A stretch of 17,440 nucleotides of DNA from CAZGDB01 sp964524705 (lineage in GTDB: Bacteria > Pseudomonadota > Gammaproteobacteria > Berkiellales > Berkiellaceae): assembly GCA_964524705.1 (NCBI GenBank), contig CAZGDB010000027.1:1-17440 (forward strand), in the 5' to 3' direction. The notes below the pieces were generated by a model, which worked only from the letters and a program-made list of their open reading frames with translations, searched no databases and had not been told where the DNA came from. Positions within the stretch are counted from its first letter, which is position 1, and each line of letters opens with the position of its first letter. Of this stretch, positions 7,380-14,464 are shown piece after piece. Both the position numbers and the translations under genes were made by a program.

Positions 7380-8747
7380 ATGAAAATTCTCATTTTAGGT
7401 GCAGGACAAGTTGGCACTTTGTTAGCTACCCACCTTTCATCTGGGCAACATGAAATCACCTTAATTGATGAAAATTCTATTTGTTTAGAAAAAATTCTAG
7501 AAAAACTAGATGTCCGCACTTTAACAGGTAATGGTGTCTATCCAGAAATTTTAGAACAAGCTGGTGCTGACACTGCAGATTTATTACTGGCTGTCACCGG
7601 AAAAGATGAAACCAATATGTTAGCCTGTCAAATTGCCCATACATTATTTAACATTCCTTATAAAATTGCACGAGTCCGTGCCCGTGAATTTATCACCTAT
7701 CCAGATCTCTTTCATCCAGAATCTCTGCCTATTAACCATGTCATTAGCCCTGAGACAATTGTAGCTAAAAATATTACCCACATTATTACCCATCCTGGAA
7801 CCTCTAAAGTATTTTCCTTGGGAAATGGGAACTTAAGCATGATTAAAACAAAAATCACCTTAGGGAGCATTTGGACTAATACCCCTTTTACTGAACTGCA
7901 GCAATCCTTACAAAGAGATGATAGTAAAATTATTGCCATTTATAGAAATGGGAAAGTGCTACCGGCTACCAATATTAAAATGATAGAAGCAGATGATGAA
8001 GCGTATGTGTTAACCTATACTAATAATATTGCAAACATTACACATGCTACTCGGCAATTTGAAAGAAATTATCAGCGTATTATTATTGCAGGAGGCGGGA
8101 ATATTGGCTCACAAATTGCCAAAGCCTTAGAACAAGATTATCACGTCAAAATAATTGAACACAATACTAAAAAAATTACCACTCTCACTAATTTTTTAGA
8201 AAAAGTGATTATCTTGGAAGGAGATATCACTGACAAAGATTTACTCATAGAAGAAAATATTGAAAACTGTGATGTTTTTTGTGCTGTTACAAACAAAGAT
8301 GAAACAAATATTATGGCAGCTATGCTTGCCAAACGTTTAGGCGCTTATCGCGTTATCGCTAGTATTAGTCGTACTACTTTTGCAGATATGGCACAAGGAT
8401 CTGAAATTGATGTCGTTTTTTCTCCTCCTAGGAGCACTTTAGGCAGTTTATTGCCCTTTGTGCGTGCAGGAAATATTCAAAACATTCATTTTCTAGGTGG
8501 AGATCAAGAAGAATTAGTAGAGTTACAAGTCACAGATAATCCTAAAGATTATTTTATCAACAAAACTCCAGAACAGCTAAAACTAAACCCCGCTCTAATT
8601 TTTTGTGGTTTATATCGAAATGGAAAGATTTATTTTACAGATTTTCCGCCCATACAGCCTTCAGATCATTTATTATTTTTAACAACCCAGGAAAATGCCA
8701 TTACAGAATTAGAAAAACTCTTGCTTCCTAAACCTTGTAGAAATTAG
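7380..8747 (+). CDS. trkA: Trk potassium uptake regulatory subunit TrkA
   Basis: TrkA is the cytoplasmic nucleotide-binding ring that gates the TrkH potassium channel in response to NAD(H) and ATP/ADP. The 455-residue protein has the duplicated layout RCK_N-RCK_C-RCK_N-RCK_C. The first Rossmann motif is MKILILGAGQVG (1-12) with the acidic strand end LIDEN. The second is RIIIAGGGNIG (about 233-243). The paired AVTGKDETNMLA (71-82) and AVTNKDETNIMA (second half) show the internal duplication. An upstream in-frame GTG (7374) exists, but TAGGTG sits at SD distance from ATG 7380, so that start is preferred. Length matches E. coli TrkA (458). trkH follows after 9 bp. Confidence 0.96.
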   Translation: MKILILGAGQVGTLLATHLSSGQHEITLIDENSICLEKILEKLDVRTLTGNGVYPEILEQAGADTADLLLAVTGKDETNMLACQIAHTLFNIPYKIARVRAREFITYPDLFHPESLPINHVISPETIVAKNITHIITHPGTSKVFSLGNGNLSMIKTKITLGSIWTNTPFTELQQSLQRDDSKIIAIYRNGKVLPATNIKMIEADDEAYVLTYTNNIANITHATRQFERNYQRIIIAGGGNIGSQIAKALEQDYHVKIIEHNTKKITTLTNFLEKVIILEGDITDKDLLIEENIENCDVFCAVTNKDETNIMAAMLAKRLGAYRVIASISRTTFADMAQGSEIDVVFSPPRSTLGSLLPFVRAGNIQNIHFLGGDQEELVELQVTDNPKDYFINKTPEQLKLNPALIFCGLYRNGKIYFTDFPPIQPSDHLLFLTTQENAITELEKLLLPKPCRN

Positions 8748-8756
8748 GAGCCTCAT

Positions 8757-10208
8757 ATGAATGAAGGAAGAATTTTTAAAGTATTAGGGTTATTATGTGT
8801 TTTTTATAGTATGACTTTTTTACCCCCAATTATTGTAGATCTCCTCTACCAAGAAAATGCCGCTTTGCCTTTTTATTATACTTTTAGCTTCATGGTTATC
8901 ACAGGCTTATTATTATGGTGGCCTTTTAAAAACAACCCTACAGAACTCAAACCCTCTGATGGTTTTTTAATTGTGACACTTTTTTGGGTATTCAGCGCGC
9001 TTACTGGCGCACTACCATTTATATTAAACACGGCTTTACATATTCGTACCGTAGATGCCATTTTTGAATCCGTCTCTGGAATCACAACTACCGGCTCTAC
9101 TGCCTTCATTAATTTAGACACATTACCACATGCCTTCAATTACCATCGACATCAACTCTCATTTATTGGTGGATTAGGTATTGTTATTTTTGCCTTAGCG
9201 GTGTTGCCAATGTTAGGGATTGGAGGTTTTCAGCTTTTCAGAGCCGAGACTTCAGGTCCTGTTAAAAATCAAAAACTCACTCCTAAAATAAAAGAAACCA
9301 TTCAACGTTTATGGTTTATTTATGTGGGGATTACTTGTACTATTTTTTTACTCTTTAAAATTGCAGGAATGAGTTGGTTTGATGCCCTGAATCATAGCTT
9401 TAGTACGGTATCTACAGGGGGGTTTTCCACACATGATAATAATTTAGCATTTTATAAAGACAACTTACCTATATTATGGATTGCTTGTCTAGGAATGTTC
9501 TTAGGGGCTATTAATTTTTATCTACATTATTATGCTTTACGAGGAGGAACTCTAAGGCGTTACTGGCAAGATACAGAATGTCGCACTTTTGTGCTATTAG
9601 TGATTATAAGTATCTTCTTCATCTGGATTAATTTAAAACTAGACGCAAACTCCCACGTCAATACCTTAACTCATAGTGCCTTACAAGTGCTATCTTTTAT
9701 GACCACTACTGGATTTTATTCTGAGAATTATAGTCTTTGGCCCAGCACCCTACCCATATTTTTATTTTTACTCACAGCAATTGGCGGATGTGCAGGTTCT
9801 ACCAGTGGTGGTCTAAAAATGATTCGTTGGATCTTAATGCAAAAACAAGGTGTCCGAGAAATTCATCGACTGATACATCCTCGCGCAACCTTCCCGATTA
9901 AAATACAAGAAAAAGTCGTATCTGAAACCATCATGAGTTCGGTCTTTAGTTTCTTAGGTGTATATATGGCTGTCTTTGTCATTTTATTGTTAATACTGCT
10001 GCACTTTGAAAACGGAGATTTACTGACCAGCTACAGTACATTAATTTCCTGTTTATCCAACAGTGGCCCTGGCCTTGGTAAAGCCGCATCTGATTTTCAT
10101 GCTCTCACCGATGGAAGTAAATGGACGCTCTGCGCAGCCATGATTATCGGTCGACTAGAAATCTTCACGGTTCTTGTGTTACTTTCTCCATTATATTGGA
10201 AAAAATGA
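8757..10208 (+). CDS. trkH: Trk potassium uptake channel subunit TrkH
   Basis: TrkH is the inner-membrane K+ translocating subunit that works with TrkA. The 483-residue length equals E. coli TrkH. It is strongly hydrophobic, with about ten membrane helices plus re-entrant P loops. The four selectivity-filter regions of the superfamily can be read in order: GITTTGSTAF (about 103-112), STVSTGGFSTHD (about 217-228), MTTTGFYSENY, and CLSNSGPGLG near the C-terminus. The AIGGCAGSTSGGLKM segment before the last repeat is typical of TrkH/KtrB proteins. SD AGGAG overlaps the trkA stop, and its own stop overlaps the gmhB start (ATGA). In Pseudomonas trkA is in this neighbourhood without trkH beside it; here both subunits are together. 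Confidence 0.96.
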   Translation: MNEGRIFKVLGLLCVFYSMTFLPPIIVDLLYQENAALPFYYTFSFMVITGLLLWWPFKNNPTELKPSDGFLIVTLFWVFSALTGALPFILNTALHIRTVDAIFESVSGITTTGSTAFINLDTLPHAFNYHRHQLSFIGGLGIVIFALAVLPMLGIGGFQLFRAETSGPVKNQKLTPKIKETIQRLWFIYVGITCTIFLLFKIAGMSWFDALNHSFSTVSTGGFSTHDNNLAFYKDNLPILWIACLGMFLGAINFYLHYYALRGGTLRRYWQDTECRTFVLLVIISIFFIWINLKLDANSHVNTLTHSALQVLSFMTTTGFYSENYSLWPSTLPIFLFLLTAIGGCAGSTSGGLKMIRWILMQKQGVREIHRLIHPRATFPIKIQEKVVSETIMSSVFSFLGVYMAVFVILLLILLHFENGDLLTSYSTLISCLSNSGPGLGKAASDFHALTDGSKWTLCAAMIIGRLEIFTVLVLLSPLYWKK

Positions 10209-10756
10209 GCACCCCGATGCTTCCTGAAGTTGTTTTTTTAGATCGCGATGGTGTGATTAATGAAGACTCTGTTTATTATATTAAGTCAGTAAATGAGTTT
10301 GTTTTAATCCCAGGCAGCATCGAGGCTATTGCACGCATGAGCCAATTAGGTATCAAAATTATTGTAATCACGAATCAATCAGGATTACATCGTAACTATT
10401 TTACTTTTGAAACTTTAGAAGCAATACATCAAAAACTACAGGATGCCGTAACTACAGCTGGTGGGAACATTACAGGAATATTTTTCTGTCCTCACGGACC
10501 AGAAGAAGGCTGTCTCTGCCGCAAACCCTTGCCTGGATTAATCCATCAAGCAGAAAAAACACTTTCTATTAATGCAACTGGGCAGCCTTTTGTAGGAGAC
10601 TCAGAGCGTGATATAGAATGTGCGCTAGCTGCAGAATGTATCCCTATACTAGTTGGAACTGGTAATGGTATAAAAGCACGCACAAAATTTCCTAACATTC
10701 CTTTTTATAACTCACTTGCTGAATATGCCCACAACTTAACAATGATCGCATGTTAA
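10205..10756 (+). CDS. gmhB: D-glycero-beta-D-manno-heptose 1,7-bisphosphate 7-phosphatase
   Basis: GmhB is a HAD-superfamily phosphatase that removes the 7-phosphate of heptose bisphosphate, on the way to ADP-heptose for the LPS inner core. The 183-residue product has the HAD nucleophile motif VVFLDRDGVINED (9-21, Asp13 and Asp15), motif II IVITNQSG (53-60), the structural zinc site CPHGPEEGCLC (Cys95, His97, Cys103, Cys105) followed by RKP, and the Mg-binding FVGDSERDIECA (129-140). The ATG at 10205 overlaps the trkH stop by 4 bp; ATG 10217 is the alternative. The open frame extends upstream to 10121 inside trkH, but that extension has no homology to the family. A gmhB gene close to plsC and gyrB is usual in Pseudomonas. 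Confidence 0.93.
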   Translation: MSTPMLPEVVFLDRDGVINEDSVYYIKSVNEFVLIPGSIEAIARMSQLGIKIIVITNQSGLHRNYFTFETLEAIHQKLQDAVTTAGGNITGIFFCPHGPEEGCLCRKPLPGLIHQAEKTLSINATGQPFVGDSERDIECALAAECIPILVGTGNGIKARTKFPNIPFYNSLAEYAHNLTMIAC

Positions 10757-11532
10757 TACTACTAGGGTATGTATTTGCCTTATTCACAGGGTTAATCTTA
10801 GGGTTGATTGGTGGGGGAGGGGCTATTCTGACCATTCCTATATTAATCTATATTTTTGATGTTCCGGTTATTTTAGCATCTGCTTATGCGCTGTGTATTG
10901 CGGGAATAACCAGTGGATTGGGTTTCTGGCGTTATCGTCATCAAGTGCAATATAAGCAAGGCTTGTATTTTGCGATACCTTCATTAATAGGCGTCTATAG
11001 TGTCAGACGTTATATATTAGGGCTACTCCCTGACCCCATCTTCCATTATGAAAACTGGGTGCTGCCTTTAGATAAGGGGTTATTGTTATTATTAGGATTT
11101 TGGATGTTACTTGCGGCATATACTTTGCTGAAAGCACCAAAGGTACATATCAAAGTAACACATCCACATCCTTTGTATTTAGGAGCAGTAGGGTTCTGTG
11201 TAGGCTCGCTCTCTGGTCTTATTGGGATTGGAGGTGGGATCTTAATTGTGCCTGCGCTGACTAGTTTGATTCGTCTTGATATTAAAAAAGCAATCCCCAC
11301 TTCATTAATGATTATTACGATTCAATCCTCCGCTGGCATATTAGGCGACCTACAACAATCTCGTGTTTTTGATATTCCCTTATTGTTATTATTTTCAGGC
11401 TGTTCTTTAACAGGAATGCTGATTGGTACCCACTTATCCCCCCGAATATCGGGCTCCAAACTCAAAAAACTATTTGGCTTTTGTTTAATAGGTGTAGCGG
11501 GGCTGATGGCAACACTAGAATTTTCAAAATAA
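10750..11532 (+). CDS. TauE/SafE family membrane transporter (sulfite-exporter type)
   Basis: The 260-residue protein is an integral membrane permease of the TauE/SafE (DUF81) family, whose characterised members move sulfite, sulfoacetate or other small anions. It has the two-fold internal repeat of the family: GLILGLIGGGGAILTIPILI near the N-terminus (about 15-34) and GSLSGLIGIGGGILIVPALTSL in the second half (about 156-177). Each half has about four hydrophobic segments. A polar loop follows the third helix, then a DKGLLLLLGFW segment. The start overlaps gmhB by 7 bp, so it is the last gene of the def-fmt-trkAH-gmhB run. Nothing nearby belongs to sulfur metabolism, so the substrate cannot be assigned. 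It is extra relative to the Pseudomonas gene order. Confidence 0.88.
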   Translation: MLILLGYVFALFTGLILGLIGGGGAILTIPILIYIFDVPVILASAYALCIAGITSGLGFWRYRHQVQYKQGLYFAIPSLIGVYSVRRYILGLLPDPIFHYENWVLPLDKGLLLLLGFWMLLAAYTLLKAPKVHIKVTHPHPLYLGAVGFCVGSLSGLIGIGGGILIVPALTSLIRLDIKKAIPTSLMIITIQSSAGILGDLQQSRVFDIPLLLLFSGCSLTGMLIGTHLSPRISGSKLKKLFGFCLIGVAGLMATLEFSK

Positions 11533-11581
11533 GCCAGTTAACTTTAGTTTTATTTTTGTAGGCTTTTCAGCTAAATATCGC

Positions 11582-11610
11582 TTGCATTTTCCTGGTTTTA
11601 CTCCTAGAAT
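11582..11610 (+). promoter_or_regulatory. Candidate promoter of first EamA gene
   Basis: TTGCAT (11582-11587), a 17-bp spacer and TAGAAT (11605-11610) lie in the 112-bp gap before the first EamA gene, predicting a start near 11617 and a leader of about 28 nt. The -35 match is poor (three of six) and the -10 is good (five of six). I see no clear terminator for the preceding operon in this gap, only AAGCC and GGCTTTT flanking a T-rich stretch. Confidence 0.4.
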
Positions 11611-11644
11611 CATAAGCCTCTACTACTCCATTTAAGAAATTAGC

Positions 11645-12628
11645 GTGAACTCCAACACTGTTGTGGTCGACCAGCCTATTTCGAGATTTTCCATTTCCAC
11701 ACAATGGCAGGGCGCTTTATGGAAAATGTTTTCCATGTCCGCCTACGCTATAGCAACCATGTTTGTGAAAAAGCTTTCTCTTTATGAGACGCCTATTGGC
11801 GCTTATGAAATTTTATTCTTTCAAAGTGTAATTGGATTACTCCTATTACTCGTGTTAGATAAAAAGCTAAGCCTTGCATTGCCTAAACAAAACAGTTTGT
11901 TACATGCTGGGCGCGTAATGATGGCTGCTGGTGGTGTGATCCTGTTTTATCTCAGTTTGGACTGTTTACCTTTAGCGGCTATTGCTGCTTTAGATCTCTT
12001 AAGTCCTTTCTTTGCGACAGTAGGTGCCTTTGTCTTACTACATGAAGCTGCGACTTCCCGTCGTATTACTGCTGTAGTCTTAGCCTTTATTGGTGCGATT
12101 ATTATTGCACACCCCTGGACAGCCTTCCAGGAAGGGGCCGTTCCGTTTAATTGGGCATTAATGCTACCTATTGGTTCTGCATTATGCTGCGCATGTTCCA
12201 AATTATGCACTAGAGCATTGACCATAAAAACAGAAAACCCCAGTCAATTAACGGCTTATCTGTTATTCTTTTTAATCCCGACTATGGCTATTCCAATGTA
12301 TTTAGAATGGACTATGCCGACACCAGAACAATGGGGACTGCTCTGTTTAATTAGCGCCTTTATTACTTTAGGTCACTTTTCCTTAGCGAAGTCTTGCCAA
12401 ATGGCAGAACTCACCGTGTTATTACCTTTTGGATTCTTAAAGCCTATGTTACACATTGTTATCGGTGTGTTGATCTTTAATGAAATTCCAGAAGACCCTG
12501 CGTTATGGGTAGGCTTAGGGATCATCTTTTTTAGTATGTATCTCTTGTTTTCAAAATCTAACCCTACCAAAAAACATGCATCCGCTCCTAATTTAGAGGG
12601 GATGGTTCCTTCTCAGGCTAATGCTTAA
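11645..12628 (+). CDS. EamA/DMT family transporter, copy 1
   Basis: The 327-residue inner-membrane protein has the ten-helix, two-EamA-repeat layout of the drug/metabolite transporter superfamily. The first repeat covers about 25-155 and includes PLAAIAALDLLSPFFATVGAFVLL and GAIIIAHPWTAFQEG. The second covers about 168-302 and includes LPFGFLKPMLHIVIGVLIFNE. Both ends are predicted cytoplasmic, with a polar tail. Translation starts at GTG, supported because the next-gene copy also starts with GTG and has the same MNxNTVVVDxPISxFS N-terminus. The leader TTAAGAAATTAGC gives only a weak SD. By eye it is about three-quarters identical to copy 2 without internal gaps, so this is a tandem duplication. 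DMT substrates range from amino acids to nucleotide derivatives and cannot be told from sequence. Confidence 0.9.
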   Translation: MNSNTVVVDQPISRFSISTQWQGALWKMFSMSAYAIATMFVKKLSLYETPIGAYEILFFQSVIGLLLLLVLDKKLSLALPKQNSLLHAGRVMMAAGGVILFYLSLDCLPLAAIAALDLLSPFFATVGAFVLLHEAATSRRITAVVLAFIGAIIIAHPWTAFQEGAVPFNWALMLPIGSALCCACSKLCTRALTIKTENPSQLTAYLLFFLIPTMAIPMYLEWTMPTPEQWGLLCLISAFITLGHFSLAKSCQMAELTVLLPFGFLKPMLHIVIGVLIFNEIPEDPALWVGLGIIFFSMYLLFSKSNPTKKHASAPNLEGMVPSQANA

Positions 12629-12639
12629 TCACCGTCTTT

Positions 12640-12666
12640 AATGGGCATCTGACAAAGGTGCCCATT
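12640..12666. repeat. Inverted repeat between the EamA copies
   Basis: AATGGGCA (12640-12647) and TGCCCATT (12659-12666) form a perfect 8-bp stem with an 11-base loop, just after the stop of copy 1. There is no T-run after it on either strand, so it does not look like a standard intrinsic terminator. It could stabilise the transcript end or be a protein site. A weaker stem (AGTTG/CAACT, 12739-12753) followed by GAG and six T (to 12762) lies further on and could terminate the copy-1 transcript. Confidence 0.5.
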
Positions 12667-12740
12667 GTGAAACTTAGTGTCAGCACTCTGCAAAGCTATT
12701 AAGATGATCTGCACCCAATAAGCACCCCAACACAATTTAG

Positions 12741-12769
12741 TTGCCTTTCAACTGAGTTTTTTATATACT
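12741..12769 (+). promoter_or_regulatory. Candidate promoter of second EamA gene and plsC
   Basis: TTGCCT (12741-12746), a 17-bp spacer and TATACT (12764-12769) lie in the 176-bp gap between the transporters. The predicted start is near 12776, about 28 nt before the GTG, the same leader length as predicted for copy 1. It overlaps the weak stem-and-T-run described for the copy-1 end, so one of the two readings may be wrong. Confidence 0.45.
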
Positions 12770-12804
12770 CAAAACCTACTCCCTCTCCTATAAGAGAAAT
12801 AAGC

Positions 12805-13770
12805 GTGAACACCAATACTGTTGTGGTCGATAAACCTATTTCCAAGTTCTCCCTGGCTCCAGAATGGCAAGGTGCTTTATGGAAGATACTCTCTATGTCT
12901 GCCTATGCCACTGCAACATTGTTTGTAAAAAAAATATCCTTATATGAGATTTCTTTAAGCCCTTATGAAATTCTTTTTTTTCAAAGCATTATTGGTTTAG
13001 TGCTGTTATTGAGCTTAGATAAAGGCCTCACCCTTACCCTACCTAAACAAAATTTAAAGCTACATGCCACACGCGTCATAATGGCCGCAGCAGGCGTGAT
13101 TTTTTTCTACACCGGATTAGAACGTTTACCCTTAGCAGCTATTGCTGCTTTAGATCTTTTAAGCCCCTTCTTTGCAACTGTTGGTGCTTTTTTACTCTTA
13201 AATGAAGCTGCCACCCCTCGTCGCATTGTTGCAGTTACACTTGCTTTTAGTGGCGCAATTATTATTGCGCACCCATGGACTGCTTTCCAAGAAGGCGCCG
13301 TTCCTTTTAATTGGGCCTTATTATTCCCTATTGGAAATGCATTCTTTTATGCTTGTTCTAAGCTAGCAACCAGGGCATTAACCTTAAAAACCGAACATCC
13401 TAGCCAACTTACCGCTTATCTTTTATTATTCTTAATCCCTACTATGGCTATCCCAATGTTTTTTAATTGGCAAACACCCTCTTTAGAACAAATGGGATTA
13501 TTATGCTTAATTGGTATATTTATTACCCTTGGACATTTTGCACTTGCAAAATCCTGCCAGTTATCTGAACTAACAATTTTACTGCCTTTTGGATTTTTAA
13601 AACCATTAATGCATATCACTATAGGGATTGTAGTATTTAATGAGCTTCCTGAAGATCCCGCTTTATGGACTGGTTTAGGTATTATTTTTGTCAGTATGTA
13701 TCTGTTGTTTTCTAAAAAAACAGAACCGAAAACTGAAGAAAACCTAATACCAGCAAAAGTAGATGCCTAA
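12805..13770 (+). CDS. EamA/DMT family transporter, copy 2
   Basis: This 321-residue ten-helix DMT permease is the tandem paralogue of the preceding gene. The central stretches PLAAIAALDLLSPFFATVGAF and GAIIIAHPWTAFQEGAVPF are identical in both, and PSQLTAYLLxFLIPTMAIPM differs at one residue. Differences concentrate in the loop after helix 1, around residues 68-107, at 174-187 and in the polar C-terminal tail. The start is GTG behind TAAGAGAAATAAGC, as in copy 1. The two genes kept the same start codon and N-terminal motif (NxNTVVVDxPIS), which argues that this soluble leader segment matters. The stop overlaps the plsC start by 8 bp, so plsC is translationally coupled to it. Substrate unknown; the duplication suggests dosage or divergence in specificity. 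Confidence 0.91.
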   Translation: MNTNTVVVDKPISKFSLAPEWQGALWKILSMSAYATATLFVKKISLYEISLSPYEILFFQSIIGLVLLLSLDKGLTLTLPKQNLKLHATRVIMAAAGVIFFYTGLERLPLAAIAALDLLSPFFATVGAFLLLNEAATPRRIVAVTLAFSGAIIIAHPWTAFQEGAVPFNWALLFPIGNAFFYACSKLATRALTLKTEHPSQLTAYLLLFLIPTMAIPMFFNWQTPSLEQMGLLCLIGIFITLGHFALAKSCQLSELTILLPFGFLKPLMHITIGIVVFNELPEDPALWTGLGIIFVSMYLLFSKKTEPKTEENLIPAKVDA

Positions 13771-14464
13771 AATCTATTTACTATGCAAGGCGCTACTTTC
13801 AGAGAGCGCCGTTGCCTTTTTAACAATTGTTTTTGCATTTTCTAGTATTGTCGCCTGGGCTCTTCCTTATTCTCTGCGTTACCGTTGGATCACGCTTTGG
13901 TCTAAATATGTTATCGCAATAGAACATTATTTTTGGAATATCACTGTCAATATTAAAGGCCTAGAAAACATCCCAAACTACCCCTGCATTCTTATTGCAA
14001 ACCATCAATCCATGTGGGAAACCCTTTATTTTCAAAAGTTATTCACCTACCAAACATGGGTTTTAAAACAAGAATTATTATGGATCCCATTTTTTGGTTG
14101 GGGCTTAAAATTATTAGAGCCTATTGCGATTGATAGAAACAAAAACTTTGGTATCCGCAATATTTCTACGATGGTGGCTGACCGCTTAGAAAAAAACAGA
14201 TGGGTGGTTATTTTTCCAGAAGGGACACGTTGTCCGCCCGGTCAACCTAAACGCTTTTCTAAAAGCGCCGCCTTTACTGCTACACAAATTAATGCACCCA
14301 TATTACTAGTTAAACATGATGCAGGAAAATGTTGGCCAAAAGGTGCATTTATTAAAAAAGGTGGCACAATAACGGTTACAATTTCAGAACCCTTATTACC
14401 ACCTTATACCAGCACTAATGATTTACATCATCAAATTTTAGAATGGTTTCAATCTACAGATTAG
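13763..14464 (+). CDS. plsC: 1-acyl-sn-glycerol-3-phosphate acyltransferase (PlsC/LPLAT family)
   Basis: PlsC adds the second acyl chain to lysophosphatidic acid at the inner membrane, making phosphatidic acid for phospholipids. The 233-residue protein has an N-terminal membrane helix (about 12-34) and the four LPLAT blocks: NHQSMWE (80-86), LEPIAIDRN (118-126), FPEGTRCPPG (151-160) and NAPILLVKHDAG. The first block reads H-x4-E instead of the textbook H-x4-D; a related NHQS-WE form occurs in other proteobacterial PlsC proteins as far as I recall, so activity is still likely. It overlaps copy 2 of the EamA gene by 8 bp and converges on gyrB with overlapping stops. In P. aeruginosa a PlsC-type gene also lies next to gyrB (PA0005). 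More than one LPLAT may exist in the genome, so the symbol is provisional. Confidence 0.9.
   Translation: MPKIYLLCKALLSESAVAFLTIVFAFSSIVAWALPYSLRYRWITLWSKYVIAIEHYFWNITVNIKGLENIPNYPCILIANHQSMWETLYFQKLFTYQTWVLKQELLWIPFFGWGLKLLEPIAIDRNKNFGIRNISTMVADRLEKNRWVVIFPEGTRCPPGQPKRFSKSAAFTATQINAPILLVKHDAGKCWPKGAFIKKGGTITVTISEPLLPPYTSTNDLHHQILEWFQSTD

Noticed and set aside
10121..10204. Upstream in-frame extension of gmhB inside trkH
   Set aside because: The extra 28 residues are the shifted frame of TrkH, whereas the HAD motif begins right after the 10205 start, which forms a normal ATGA overlap.
12640..12666. Standard rho-independent terminator after the first EamA gene
   Set aside because: The 8-bp stem is good but no T-run follows on either strand; listed only as an inverted repeat.
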